Shown piece after piece: positions 8,788 through 16,920 of a stretch of DNA of 60,246 nucleotides; the first letter of the stretch is position 1, and every line of letters starts with the position of its first letter. Under the pieces are notes generated by a model that was not told where the DNA came from, searched no databases, and saw only the letters and a program-made list of their open reading frames with translations. The position numbers and the translations under genes are program-made. Where the stretch lies: contig JAFIGU010000015.1 in assembly GCA_017849555.1 (NCBI GenBank), positions 1 to 60,246 of the forward strand, written 5' to 3'. The DNA comes from Sphingomonas sp. Lineage in GTDB: Bacteria > Pseudomonadota > Alphaproteobacteria > Sphingomonadales > Sphingomonadaceae.

Positions 8788-9756
8788 ATGCTGAGGAATT
8801 TTGCGTTGGTTGCCGCCGCGTCGGCAATCGCTTTGCTTGCGTCGTCGGCCGATGCGCAAAAGCTTGCCAAGCCGTCCGCCGGCCAGCGGCTGCAGGACCA
8901 GACCGGCAGCGACGTGCCGCATTGCACCCGCAAGCTCGGCACGCTCTCGATCGTCGACGGCGACGATCCCCGGCCGTGGACGCAATATAGCCTCGCCCCG
9001 CCCTCCAAGCTGCTCAAGGTGCTGGTGCAGCGTTCGGGCTGCTTCAACCTCGTCGATCGCGGCAGCGGGCTTCAGGCGGCGCAGCGCGAGCGTGACATCG
9101 GCGCCGATCTCGGCCTGCAGCGCCGCTCGAACGTCGGCCAGGGCCAGATCAAGGCCGCCGATTACGTGCTGGTCGCGGAAATCCAGGGCGCCAATTCGAA
9201 CGTTTCCGGCGGCGGCGGCGGGGCCGGCATCGGCGGGCTGGTCGGCGGCCGCTTCGGCGGACTGCTCGGCGCGATCGGCAGCAAGAAGATGGAAGCGAAC
9301 ACCATCCTCTCGCTCACCAACGTGCGCACCACCGAGACGATCGCCACCCAGGAAGGCTATGCCGCCAAGAACAACCTGACCTTCGGCGCGGGCGGCGGCG
9401 TCGGCTTCCTCGGCGGCGCGGTCGGCGCGGTCGGTGGCGGCTATGACAATACCGATATCGGCCGGATCGTGACCTTGTCGTTCATCCAGGCCTATTCGAA
9501 GATGGTCACCGGGCTCGGGCTGATCCAGCCGGGGCAGCAAGGCACCGCCGAGGCCGCGCCGGCCAAGACCTTCACCGCGCAGGCCCCGCTCGCGCTGCGC
9601 GCCAGCGCGCTCGCCACCGCGAAGACGATCCGTACCCTGCCCGCGGGCGCGATCGTCTATCCCACCGGCAACAAGAACGGCCTGTGGTGGGAAGTCGCCG
9701 ACGAGAACGACAATGTCGGCTGGGTGCTCAACACCAAGCTCGCACCGTCGAAGTAA
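8788..9756 (+). CDS. CsgG/HfaB-like secreted protein with C-terminal SH3 domain
   Basis: A 322-residue exported protein. Residues 1-23 are a signal peptide ending SSADA before QKLAKP; there is no lipobox Cys, unlike CsgG itself. The middle resembles the CsgG/HfaB family (LLKVLVQRSGCFNLVDRG, then ADYVLVAEIQG and the TNVRTTETIATQEG block), interrupted by two Gly-rich stretches at about residues 142-172 and 204-224. The C-terminus (APLALRASALATAKTIRTLPAG to VGWVLNTKLAPSK) is a bacterial SH3 domain, likely to bind cell wall. An envelope or surface-structure role is inferred; no curli or holdfast genes are nearby. Confidence 0.65.
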   Translation: MLRNFALVAAASAIALLASSADAQKLAKPSAGQRLQDQTGSDVPHCTRKLGTLSIVDGDDPRPWTQYSLAPPSKLLKVLVQRSGCFNLVDRGSGLQAAQRERDIGADLGLQRRSNVGQGQIKAADYVLVAEIQGANSNVSGGGGGAGIGGLVGGRFGGLLGAIGSKKMEANTILSLTNVRTTETIATQEGYAAKNNLTFGAGGGVGFLGGAVGAVGGGYDNTDIGRIVTLSFIQAYSKMVTGLGLIQPGQQGTAEAAPAKTFTAQAPLALRASALATAKTIRTLPAGAIVYPTGNKNGLWWEVADENDNVGWVLNTKLAPSK

Positions 9757-9803
9757 CACGGCAAACAGGCTCGGCGCGTCAATCGGCGCGCTGGGCCGTG
9801 TTT
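9755..9803 (+). terminator. Possible terminator after the csgG-like gene
   Basis: AACACGGC overlapping the stop codon pairs with GCCGTGTT some 30 nt later, with a GC-rich partly self-pairing loop and a short TTT after the stem. The loop is long for a classic terminator. Confidence 0.35.
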
Positions 9804-9834
9804 CTCCGTTAAAGCGTCGGGCACTTTCCCTACC

Positions 9835-9917
9835 CCGTTCGCCCTGAGCTTGTCGAAGGGCTGTCTTTCTTCTTCCACGAAAGAAGTGCAGGGCTTCGAC
9901 AGGCTCAGCCCGAACGG
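9835..9917. repeat. REP-like palindromic element (TTCGxCCTGAGCxTGTCGAAG family)
   Basis: An imperfect inverted repeat whose arms (9835-9863 and 9889-9917) follow the CCGTTCGGGCTGAGCCTGTCGAAG pattern, separated by about 25 nt. A very similar element lies at 19980-20061. It is in the gap between two convergent genes, the usual setting for such repeats, and could also end transcription from either side. Confidence 0.75.
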
Positions 9918-9950
9918 TGGCGAGCTAAACGCAGTTTAATTGAGGTAATC

Positions 9951-10472
9951 TTAGGCCGCGCGCGCCATCTCGATCGCGGCGAGCGCATTGGCATAGCGCG
10001 CCTCGCCTTCGCCGCGCACCATCACCCACGGCACCCCGCGCCGGTCGAGCTCCTCGCGCGACAGATCGAAGAATCGCCGCCGCGCCTCGGCCGTACCGAA
10101 CATCCGCGTGCCGTCCTCGACCCACGGCAGGTCGATATCGAACAGTAGATAGAGATCGGCGGTATTCTCCCATCGCGCGAACCACGGATCGCGCCGCCCG
10201 AACATCATGTCCGCCCATACCGCGCTCATCAGCGCATCGGTGTCGACGATCACCGGCCAGCGCCCCGCCGCGACCGCCGCGCGGACGCTGAGATCCTGGG
10301 TATGCGCGATCATCACCAGATCCGACATGGTGAGATCGATGCCGTAGCGCTCGCAATAGGTGCGGCCGAATTCGGTGATCACCGGGCTGCCGAAATGCGC
10401 CGCGAGCCGGGTCGACATCGTCGACTTGCCGGTGCTTTCCGGGCCGTGGAGACAGATGGTGCGCAACGTCAT
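9951..10472 (-). CDS. NadR-like ATPase / putative ribosylnicotinamide kinase
   Basis: A 173-residue P-loop protein with Walker A GPESTGKST at residues 10-18, matching the C-terminal kinase domain of NadR. LYLLFDIDLPWVEDGTR and VPWVMVRGEGEARYANALAAIE are typical of this family (AAA_28/NRK). The likely reaction is phosphorylation of nicotinamide riboside to NMN. The N-terminal adenylyltransferase and HTH domains of enteric NadR are missing. Its ATG overlaps the pnuC stop by 4 bp, which supports import plus phosphorylation of nicotinamide riboside as one pathway. Confidence 0.78.
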   Translation of the reverse strand: MTLRTICLHGPESTGKSTMSTRLAAHFGSPVITEFGRTYCERYGIDLTMSDLVMIAHTQDLSVRAAVAAGRWPVIVDTDALMSAVWADMMFGRRDPWFARWENTADLYLLFDIDLPWVEDGTRMFGTAEARRRFFDLSREELDRRGVPWVMVRGEGEARYANALAAIEMARAA

Positions 10473-11047
10473 GCCGCGAGCGCCGCCGCCGGGCGATGCT
10501 CGGCGCGCCCCCAGTCGATCAGCCCCCACACCGCCAGCGCCAGATAGATCACGTACAACCCCGCGAAGAGATAGAGTCCCTTGAGCGCGTACATCGGCAC
10601 CGAGGCGAGGTCCACCGCGATCCAGATCGCCCAATTCTCGATCCGCCGCCGCGCCATCAGCACCTGCCCCGCGACGCTCGCAGCGGCGATCCCGGCATCC
10701 CACCACGGATAGGCCGCATTGGTGAAACGGTGCATCGCCGCGCCCCACAGCAAGGTCGCGACCGCCCAGCCGATCGCCCAGCCGGCACGCGCGGCATTGC
10801 TCATCCGCTCGACCGCCACCTCCCCGAGCCGGTGCCGCGCGCGCATCCAATTCGCCCAGCCGTAAAGATTGGCGGCGACGAAGAAGCCCTGGAGCATCGC
10901 GTCGCTGTACAGCCGCGCCTCGAACACCACGACACCGAGCAGCACCACCGACCCGATCGCGGTGGGAAAGGTCCACACATTGCGCCGCGCGGCGAGCGCG
11001 ACGCACGCCACCCCCAGCACCGTCGCGATCCATTCGAGCATCGACAT
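10469..11047 (-). CDS. pnuC: Nicotinamide riboside transporter PnuC
   Basis: A 192-residue inner-membrane protein with about seven spans. The PnuC hallmarks are AARRNVWTFPTAIGSV near the N-terminus, YSDAMLQGFFVAANLYGWANW in the middle, and ENWAIWIAVDLASVPMYALKGLYLFAGLYVIYLALAVWGLIDW at the end. It takes up nicotinamide riboside by facilitated diffusion, with trapping by the kinase encoded immediately downstream. The start could be ATG 11047 (MSMLEW) or 11041 (MLEW); the difference is two residues. It is divergent from the ferredoxin reductase gene, with a 72-bp shared upstream region. Confidence 0.87.
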   Translation of the reverse strand: MSMLEWIATVLGVACVALAARRNVWTFPTAIGSVVLLGVVVFEARLYSDAMLQGFFVAANLYGWANWMRARHRLGEVAVERMSNAARAGWAIGWAVATLLWGAAMHRFTNAAYPWWDAGIAAASVAGQVLMARRRIENWAIWIAVDLASVPMYALKGLYLFAGLYVIYLALAVWGLIDWGRAEHRPAAALAA

Positions 11048-11119
11048 CGCCGCCGTCGATAAGCGGCTTGCCCTCCCCCGCCAAGCGGTTAGCTTGGCCG
11101 GCCTGAGGAGAAACGCCAT

Positions 11120-12421
11120 ATGCGCCACGTCGCCGTGATCGGGTCCGGCCCCGCCGGTTACTATACCGCGGAAGCCTGCCAGAAGGCGTTCGGAGACGAG
11201 GTGAGGGTCGACATTATCGATCGCCTTCCTGTGCCTTACGGGCTGATCCGCAGCGGCGTGGCGCCCGATCACCAGTCGATCAAGGCGGTGTCGAAACGCT
11301 ATGAAGCGACCGCGCTCAGCGACAATGTGCGCTTCGTCGGCAATGTCATGATCGGGCGCGACATCTCGATCCCCGAACTGGTCGAACGTTATGACGCGGT
11401 GGTGCTGGCGACCGGCGCGCCGCACGATCGCGCCCTCGGCATCCCGGGCGACGACCTGCCGGGCGTGATCGGGTCGGCGGCGTTCGTCGGCTGGTATAAC
11501 GGCCATCCCGATTTCGCCGATCTCGCGCCGGTGCTCGACGGGCCCGGCGCGGTGATCGTCGGCGCGGGCAACGTCGCGCTCGATGTCGCGCGCATCCTTG
11601 CCAAGACCGGGGACGAATTCGCCGGATCGGATATCGTCGCCGGTGCGCTCGCCGCACTCGGCGAGCATCGCATCGGGCGAGTGACGATCCTCGCGCGCCG
11701 CGGGCCGCACGAGATCGCGATGACCCCCAAGGAATTGGGCGAGCTCGGCCACCTCGCCCGCGCCACCGCGCGGGTCGACCCGGCCGATCTGCCCCCGGTG
11801 GAGGCCGATGCCGCGCTCGACCCGGGGCTGCGCAAATCGGTCACCCATTTGCGCGCCTTCGCCGAAAATACCGCCGACGCGCCGATCACGATCGATTTCG
11901 ATTTCTTCGCGATGCCGGTCGCGATCGAGGGCGACGGCAAGGTCGAACGCGTGGTGGTGGAGCGTACCGAGCTCGATTCGACCGGCCGCGCGACCGGCAC
12001 CGGCGAGACCTATACGATCCCCGCCGGGCTGGTGGTGAGTTGCATCGGCTATCGCACCCCGCCGCTCGAGGGTGTGCCGTACGACGCGAAGCTCGGCCGA
12101 TTCGCCAACGAGGAGGGCCGAATCGGTCCCGGCCTTTATGCGGTGGGCTGGGCGCGGCGCGGCCCGACCGGCACGATCGGCACCAACCGACCCGACGGCT
12201 TCATGATCGCCGACCATATCGCCGCCGACACGACGGGCGACAGCGGCAAACAGGGCCGCGCCGCGCTCGATGCGCTGCTCGCCGCGCGCAAGGTGGATGT
12301 CGTCACCTTCCGCGACTGGCAAGGGATCGAGCGCGCCGAAATCGCCAATGCGCGCGCCGGCGCGCCGCGCGAGAAATTCACCTCGCTCGACGCGATGCTC
12401 GCCGCGCGCGACCCGGCATGA
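11120..12421 (+). CDS. Ferredoxin-NADP+ reductase, FprA/adrenodoxin-reductase type
   Basis: A 433-residue two-dinucleotide-binding flavoprotein. The FAD site GSGPAGYYTAE is at residues 8-18 and the NADP site GAGNVALDVARIL at about 150. Further family marks are VPYGLIRSGVAPDH, ARRGPHEIAMTPKEL, SCIGYRTPPLEGVPY and YAVGWARRGPTGTIGTNR near the C-terminal FAD contact. It passes electrons between NADPH and ferredoxins, for example for P450s or Fe-S assembly; partner genes are not nearby. It starts 72 bp from the divergent pnuC gene and has a GAGGAGAAA ribosome site. Confidence 0.9.
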   Translation: MRHVAVIGSGPAGYYTAEACQKAFGDEVRVDIIDRLPVPYGLIRSGVAPDHQSIKAVSKRYEATALSDNVRFVGNVMIGRDISIPELVERYDAVVLATGAPHDRALGIPGDDLPGVIGSAAFVGWYNGHPDFADLAPVLDGPGAVIVGAGNVALDVARILAKTGDEFAGSDIVAGALAALGEHRIGRVTILARRGPHEIAMTPKELGELGHLARATARVDPADLPPVEADAALDPGLRKSVTHLRAFAENTADAPITIDFDFFAMPVAIEGDGKVERVVVERTELDSTGRATGTGETYTIPAGLVVSCIGYRTPPLEGVPYDAKLGRFANEEGRIGPGLYAVGWARRGPTGTIGTNRPDGFMIADHIAADTTGDSGKQGRAALDALLAARKVDVVTFRDWQGIERAEIANARAGAPREKFTSLDAMLAARDPA

Positions 12422-12451
12422 ACAGCGCGCTTGCCGAGCGAGAAAGAGCGC

Positions 12452-12480
12452 TTGCGCGGGGCGAAAGTGCTGGCTATAGG
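12452..12480 (+). promoter_or_regulatory. Possible promoter of tRNA-Pro
   Basis: A TTGCGC hexamer at 12452-12457 and CTATAG at 12474-12479 are separated by 16 bp and end about 55 bp before the tRNA. Spacing and the AT-rich -10 are right, but the -35 is a weak match. Confidence 0.4.
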
Positions 12481-12534
12481 CGCGCCTCCAGCGACCGGTA
12501 GGCCCCCGAAAACGGCCGACGACCGGTACTCCGT

Positions 12535-12611
12535 CGGGGAGTAGCTCAGCCTGGTAGAGCACTGTCTTCGGGAGGCAGGGGCCGGAGGTTCGAATCCTCT
12601 CTCCTCGACCA
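12535..12611 (+). tRNA. tRNA-Pro (anticodon CGG)
   Basis: A 77-nt cloverleaf. The acceptor stem CGGGGAG pairs with CTCCTCG (one G-T pair), followed by discriminator A and encoded CCA. The D-arm is GCTC...GAGC. The anticodon stem CTGTC/GGCAG encloses the loop TTCGGGA with anticodon CGG. The T-arm is GGAGG-TTCGAAT-CCTCT. It reads the proline codon CCG, which is very frequent in this GC-rich genome. Confidence 0.95.
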
Positions 12612-12767
12612 TTTTCCAGCATCGGGACGGAAAGCCGCGGGAACGCCGCCTTTCATGCGCGCTGCTGCGAGTCGGATGCGCGAAACGCGATCGAGGCGAT
12701 CGCCGCTGGTCCAGCCAATATCGATGAAGCGTGCGCCCCGTCCGGCGACGGTGACGGCGCATTAACC

Positions 12768-12785
12768 TCCGCTGATTAAAGCGGA
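12768..12785 (+). promoter_or_regulatory. Hairpin covering the ribosome site of the beta-helix lipoprotein gene
   Basis: TCCGCT and AGCGGA pair around a GATTAA loop. The 3' arm ends 4 bp before the ATG at 12790 and includes the purine-rich sequence most likely to serve as ribosome site. The rest of the 178-bp gap after tRNA-Pro shows nothing clear. Confidence 0.3.
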
Positions 12786-12789
12786 TGGC

Positions 12790-14037
12790 ATGAAAATCAT
12801 CCCGGCCCTCGCTCTTGCTGCGCTTATCTCGACCACCGCCGCCTGCGGGGGTTCCGACCCCGCCGGTTCCGCGGGTACGACCGCGGTCGCCGCGCCAAAA
12901 GCGACGCCACCCGGCCAGGACAAGCAAACGTCGACTCCGACGCCGACCCCCACACCGACACCGACGCCGACCCCGACGCCAGCACCGACGCCGACACCGG
13001 CGCCGTCGACCTCCACCTCCACGACTCCGGTCAGCGCGGCAGAGTGGACGGCGCTATTGAAGGCGGCGACGCCGGGCAGCACGATCGACCTCGGCAACCG
13101 CCCCGTGACGTTCGCGCGCTATCGCGGGTTGGCCAATGTCACGATCCGGGGCGGCGTGTTCGGCTTCATCACGCTCGATCAGTGGCAGAACGTCACTTTC
13201 TCCGGCACACGGTTCGAGGCGCGTCCGGAGGACGATCCCAATGCGCCGCTGATCATCGCCTATCAGCCCAACGGCCTGCATTTCGACGCGACGACCTTTG
13301 TCGGCGCGCTGAACTCGGCCGGGCAGCTCGGCTATGGCTCGATCAGCGTGCGCGCGGGGAACAACGTCACCATCGCCCATTCGAGCTTCCACGATATGAA
13401 CAATTCGCTCGGCTTCATCCGCACCACCAACGTGCAGGTGACCGACAATAGCTTCGCCTATATCCGCGAGGGGATACAGATCGTCGGCGCCACCAATGTC
13501 GTCGTGGCGCGCAACACCTTCGGCCCCTACCGCCCGGCGCCGGGCGATCACGCCGACGGCATCCAGTTTTTCACCACCGGATTGACGCTGGCCGACGACC
13601 ACGGCGCGCGCAACGTGTTGATCGAGGACAATCTCTTCGATCCGGGCGAAGGATATCGCGCGCAGGGTGTTTTCATCGGCGACGAAATCAATCTCGCGGC
13701 ACAAGGCCGCGGCCATTCGGATATCACGGTCCGCAACAACGCCCTGATCGGTACCGGCTGGCACGGCATCAGCGCGGGGACGGCGATTCCGAACCTGCTG
13801 ATCGAGAACAACAAGCTGCTGATCCGGCTCGGTGCGGACGGCGTGACCGATAATTGGATCCTGGTGAAGGCCGGCGGCGGCATCGTCCGCAACAATTACG
13901 CCGGAAGCATCACCCTCGCGCCCGATGTGACGGCGAGCGGCAATACCTCGGTCAAACGCGCGGCGACCGCCTCGGAGATCACCAATGCGATGACCGTGCT
14001 CGCGCAATGGGTTCAGGCCGCGCTGGCCGCGCTGTAA
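12790..14037 (+). CDS. Lipoprotein with right-handed parallel beta-helix
   Basis: A 415-residue protein with a lipoprotein signal peptide (lipobox TTAAC, Cys at about 19). A low-complexity Thr-Pro tract follows (about residues 48-73, encoded by an ACGCCG-type microsatellite) and probably forms an extended stalk. The rest has repeated short strands such as NVTIRGGVF, NVTIAHSSFHDM, NVQVTDNSF, NVVVARNTF, NVLIEDNLF and DITVRNNAL, the Asn-ladder pattern of right-handed parallel beta-helices. Such folds bind or cleave polysaccharides, but no lyase or hydrolase catalytic motif could be assigned. It stands alone between tRNA-Pro and the hmgA operon. Confidence 0.72.
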   Translation: MKIIPALALAALISTTAACGGSDPAGSAGTTAVAAPKATPPGQDKQTSTPTPTPTPTPTPTPTPAPTPTPAPSTSTSTTPVSAAEWTALLKAATPGSTIDLGNRPVTFARYRGLANVTIRGGVFGFITLDQWQNVTFSGTRFEARPEDDPNAPLIIAYQPNGLHFDATTFVGALNSAGQLGYGSISVRAGNNVTIAHSSFHDMNNSLGFIRTTNVQVTDNSFAYIREGIQIVGATNVVVARNTFGPYRPAPGDHADGIQFFTTGLTLADDHGARNVLIEDNLFDPGEGYRAQGVFIGDEINLAAQGRGHSDITVRNNALIGTGWHGISAGTAIPNLLIENNKLLIRLGADGVTDNWILVKAGGGIVRNNYAGSITLAPDVTASGNTSVKRAATASEITNAMTVLAQWVQAALAAL

Positions 14038-14104
14038 CCGGATCGGTTCGGCGCGCGCCGGCATCGGCTGGTGGGCGCCGAGCGCGGGCTGAGCCTATCA
14101 CCGA

Positions 14105-14134
14105 TTGACACCACCCCTGCCCGCTCGATATAGT
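14105..14134 (+). promoter_or_regulatory. Promoter of the hmgA-maiA operon
   Basis: A perfect -35 hexamer TTGACA at 14105-14110, an 18-bp spacer and a -10 TATAGT at 14129-14134. It lies 33 bp before the chosen hmgA start. The -10 is inside the left arm of the operator at 14128-14151. Confidence 0.72.
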
Positions 14135-14151
14135 ATCAATTGCAACTATAT
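14128..14151. promoter_or_regulatory. Palindromic operator of hmgA-maiA
   Basis: ATATAGT (14128-14134) and ACTATAT (14145-14151) are perfect inverted arms around a CAATTG-centred core. The 24-bp site overlaps the -10 element, so a bound protein would block transcription. The TAGTATCAATTGCAACTA pattern resembles MarR-family operators of aromatic catabolism; the regulator is not in this window. Confidence 0.6.
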
Positions 14152-14166
14152 GGAGCGCTCGGCGCC

Positions 14167-15492
14167 GTGGACGACGCACATTCTCCGGGCCGGACCGATG
14201 CGGCCGGCGGCTATCTCCCCGGCTTCGGCAACCACGTATCGACCGAGGCGGTCGCGGGTGCGCTGCCGATCGGGCGGAATTCGCCGCAGCGCGTGCCCTT
14301 CGGCCTCTACGCCGAGCAACTCTCCGGCACCGCCTTCACCGCGCCGCGTCACGACAATCGTCGCTCGTGGCTCTATCGCCTGCGCCCGTCGGCCAACCAT
14401 GCCGCCTATCGCCGCTATTCCGGCGGCGCCGCGCTGCGCAGCGCGCCGTTCGACGAGGTTGCGCCCTCGCCCAACCGGCTGCGCTGGGATCCGCTGCCGA
14501 TCCCGCCAGCGCCGACGGATTTCGTCGACGGCCTCGTCACTTACGGCGGCAACGGCGATGTCGGCGCGGCGATCGGGGTCGGCATCCATCTGTATGCCGC
14601 CAATCGCTCGATGGAGCGCCGCGCGTTTTTCTCGGCCGATGGCGAATTGCTGATCGTCCCCCAGCAGGGGCGGCTGTCGATCGTTACCGAGCTGGGGCTG
14701 ATCGGGATCGAGCCGCAACAGATCGCGCTGATCCCGCGTGGGGTGCGCTTCCGCGTCGCGATCGAGGGGCCGAGCCGCGGCTATGTCTGCGAGAATTACG
14801 GCGCGGCATTCAGGCTGCCCGATCTCGGCCCGATCGGCGCCAACGGCCTCGCCAACCCGCGCGATTTCGAAACCCCGCGCGCGCATTTCGAGGATCGCGA
14901 CGAGCCGACCGAGCTGATCCAGAAATTCCAGGGCGGGCTGTGGACGACGACGCTCGATCATTCACCGTTCGACGTGGTGGCGTGGCACGGCAATCTCGCA
15001 CCGTGCCGCTACGATCTGCGGCGGTTCAATACGATCAACACCGTCAGCTTCGATCATCCCGATCCGTCGATCTTCACCGTGCTGACCAGCCCGAGCGACA
15101 CCCCGGGCACCGCCAATTGCGATTTCGTGATCTTCCCGCCGCGCTGGATGGTGGCGGAGGGCACGTTCCGTCCGCCGTGGTTCCACCGCAACGTGATGAG
15201 CGAGTTCATGGGGCTGGTCCACGGCGCCTATGACGCGAAGGAGGGCGGCGGCTTCGCCCCCGGTGGCGCCTCGCTGCACAACCAGATGAGCGCGCACGGC
15301 CCCGATCGCGCGACCTATGAGAAAGCGATCGCCGCCGATCTCGCCCCGCACAAGATCGACGATACGATGGCCTTCATGTTCGAGACGCGCCACGTCATCC
15401 GCCCGACCCGCTGGGCCGATGAGGCGCAGACCCGCCAGCGCGATTACGACCAGGTGTGGGACGCTTTCGCCAAGGCGGAGCTGCCGCGATGA
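14167..15492 (+). CDS. hmgA: Homogentisate 1,2-dioxygenase
   Basis: A 441-residue Fe(II) ring-cleaving dioxygenase that opens homogentisate to maleylacetoacetate in tyrosine and phenylalanine breakdown. Family sequence is seen from [15 protein letters not shown] and [18 protein letters not shown] through [28 protein letters not shown] to [18 protein letters not shown], which holds the iron-binding His and Glu, and [11 protein letters not shown] chose GTG at 14167; the longer frame upstream (TTG at 14140) would start inside the operator and translate it. The stop overlaps the maiA start as ATGA, so the two are coupled. Confidence 0.95.
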   Translation: MDDAHSPGRTDAAGGYLPGFGNHVSTEAVAGALPIGRNSPQRVPFGLYAEQLSGTAFTAPRHDNRRSWLYRLRPSANHAAYRRYSGGAALRSAPFDEVAPSPNRLRWDPLPIPPAPTDFVDGLVTYGGNGDVGAAIGVGIHLYAANRSMERRAFFSADGELLIVPQQGRLSIVTELGLIGIEPQQIALIPRGVRFRVAIEGPSRGYVCENYGAAFRLPDLGPIGANGLANPRDFETPRAHFEDRDEPTELIQKFQGGLWTTTLDHSPFDVVAWHGNLAPCRYDLRRFNTINTVSFDHPDPSIFTVLTSPSDTPGTANCDFVIFPPRWMVAEGTFRPPWFHRNVMSEFMGLVHGAYDAKEGGGFAPGGASLHNQMSAHGPDRATYEKAIAADLAPHKIDDTMAFMFETRHVIRPTRWADEAQTRQRDYDQVWDAFAKAELPR

Positions 15493-16124
15493 TCCTCCAC
15501 GGCTATTGGCGCTCGGGCGCGGCCTATCGCGTGCGGATCGCGCTCAACCTCAAGCGGCTCGATTATATCCAGTCCGCGCACGATCTGCGCAGCGGGGCGC
15601 AGCGCGACACGGCGTTCCTCGCGCTCAACCCGCAAGGGCTGGTGCCCGCGCTGGAGATCGGCGACGGCACGACGATCACGCAATCGCCGGCGATTCTCGA
15701 ATGGCTCGAGGAGCGCTATCCCGACCCGCGGCTGCTGCCCGACGGCGCCGAGGCGCGCGCGACCGTCCGCGCGATGGCCGCGCTGATCGGCTGCGACATC
15801 CACCCGCTCAATAATCTGCGCGTGCTCAACGCGTTGCGTGCCGATTTCGGCGCCGACAGCGCCGCCGTGCTGCGTTGGACCGCGCAATGGATCGGCCAGG
15901 GCTTCGCCGCGCTCGAAACGCTGATCGCGCGCCACGGCGAGGGTTTCGCCTTTGGCACGACGCCGACGCTCGTCGACTGCTATCTCGTGCCGCAGGTCTA
16001 TTCGGCCGAGCGCTTCTCGGTCGACCTCACGCCTTATCCGCACCTCGTCGCCGCGTGCGAACGGGCGCGCGCACTGCCCGCTTTCGAGGCGGCGCATCCG
16101 AGCCGGCAACCCGACGCGGATTGA
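15489..16124 (+). CDS. maiA: Maleylacetoacetate isomerase (zeta-class GST)
   Basis: A 211-residue zeta glutathione transferase that isomerises maleylacetoacetate to fumarylacetoacetate, the step after HmgA. The N-terminal thioredoxin fold has [17 protein letters not shown], where the usual active-site SSCS reads SGAA: the first Ser is kept, and the non-essential Cys is Ala. [18 protein letters not shown] binds glutathione, and [11 protein letters not shown] and [18 protein letters not shown] are zeta-class marks. It overlaps hmgA by 4 bp. The fumarylacetoacetase gene that would complete the pathway is not downstream here. Confidence 0.9.
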   Translation: MILHGYWRSGAAYRVRIALNLKRLDYIQSAHDLRSGAQRDTAFLALNPQGLVPALEIGDGTTITQSPAILEWLEERYPDPRLLPDGAEARATVRAMAALIGCDIHPLNNLRVLNALRADFGADSAAVLRWTAQWIGQGFAALETLIARHGEGFAFGTTPTLVDCYLVPQVYSAERFSVDLTPYPHLVAACERARALPAFEAAHPSRQPDAD

Positions 16125-16130
16125 GCGGGT

Positions 16131-16361
16131 TCAGAGGATTCCGCCGCCCAATGCCAGCCGGACGATCGCGATCACCAGCACGATCAGGTTGAAGTTGCGT
16201 CCCGAATCGCTCGACGAGAGCATCCCGAACAAGGCGCCGACCGCGGCGATCGGCAGAGCCGCCCAGTTGAGCCAGCCGAGCAGCGGGATCACGCCGGGAA
16301 CGGCGAACAACAGCGCGACGAGACCGATCAGGATCGAGACGATATTGAGCATGTCGAGCAA
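16131..16361 (-). CDS. Small membrane protein of unknown function
   Basis: A 76-residue protein with two hydrophobic helices (about residues 6-48, split around a PLLGW turn, and 57-75), separated by a short polar SSSDSGRN segment. It resembles small conserved sphingomonad membrane proteins but carries no named domain I can recognise. It is convergent with maiA and ends 6 bp from it. A second ATG four codons in (MLNIVSIL) is an equally good start. Confidence 0.55.
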   Translation of the reverse strand: MLDMLNIVSILIGLVALLFAVPGVIPLLGWLNWAALPIAAVGALFGMLSSSDSGRNFNLIVLVIAIVRLALGGGIL

Positions 16362-16539
16362 GATGGCACCTTATCGGTGTATTGCAAGGGCAAGACGGCC
16401 GGTCGGTCCTTCACCGTCACCCCGCGCTTGAGCGGCGATGACGCAGCATGTGCGGCAGGGGCACCGCGCTGCCTCAGCGTTTTGCGCATGTGAATCGCCT
16501 TCCCTTCCGCTCGCGCGTCATCCGCGCTACGGCGACGCG

Positions 16540-16920
16540 ATGCAGAATCTTCTGATCGTGATGCTGGGGGGCGCCTTCGGCTCGGGCGCGCGGCATCTCA
16601 CCGGGCGCGTGATGCTCGGCTGGCTCGGGCCGAACTGGCCGTGGGGCACGCTGACCGTCAATATCGTCGGCGGGCTGCTGATGGGCTTGCTCGTCGGCAC
16701 GCTCGCGCGTTTCTCGACCGGCGGCGGCGAAAGCTGGCGGCTGTTGCTCGGGGTCGGGGTGCTCGGCGGCTATACGACCTTCTCGTCCTTCTCGCTCGAG
16801 GTGGTGACGATGATCGAGCGCGGGCTGTGGGCCGGCGCGCTGAGCTATGTGCTGCTCTCGCTGTGCGGCGCGGTGCTCGCATTGTTCGGCGGCCTCTTCG
16901 CCGTGAGGGTGCTGGCATGA
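16540..16920 (+). CDS. crcB: Fluoride ion channel FluC/CrcB
   Basis: A 126-residue four-span membrane protein of the Fluc family, which exports toxic fluoride as a dual-topology dimer. Marks are GGAFGSGARHLTGR near the N-terminus, the TLTVNIVGGLLMGLL helix with the conserved Asn, and the GYTTFSSFSLE motif that lines the pores. The start at 16540 gives the normal length. The stop overlaps the next gene as ATGA. I looked for a fluoride riboswitch upstream and did not find its conserved core. Confidence 0.92.
   Translation: MQNLLIVMLGGAFGSGARHLTGRVMLGWLGPNWPWGTLTVNIVGGLLMGLLVGTLARFSTGGGESWRLLLGVGVLGGYTTFSSFSLEVVTMIERGLWAGALSYVLLSLCGAVLALFGGLFAVRVLA

Noticed and set aside
16370..16539. Fluoride riboswitch upstream of crcB
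   Set aside because: The conserved GGNGAUGG-type core and the CUGAUGCC-type end of the crcB motif are not present in workable order; only a loose GGCGATGA was seen.
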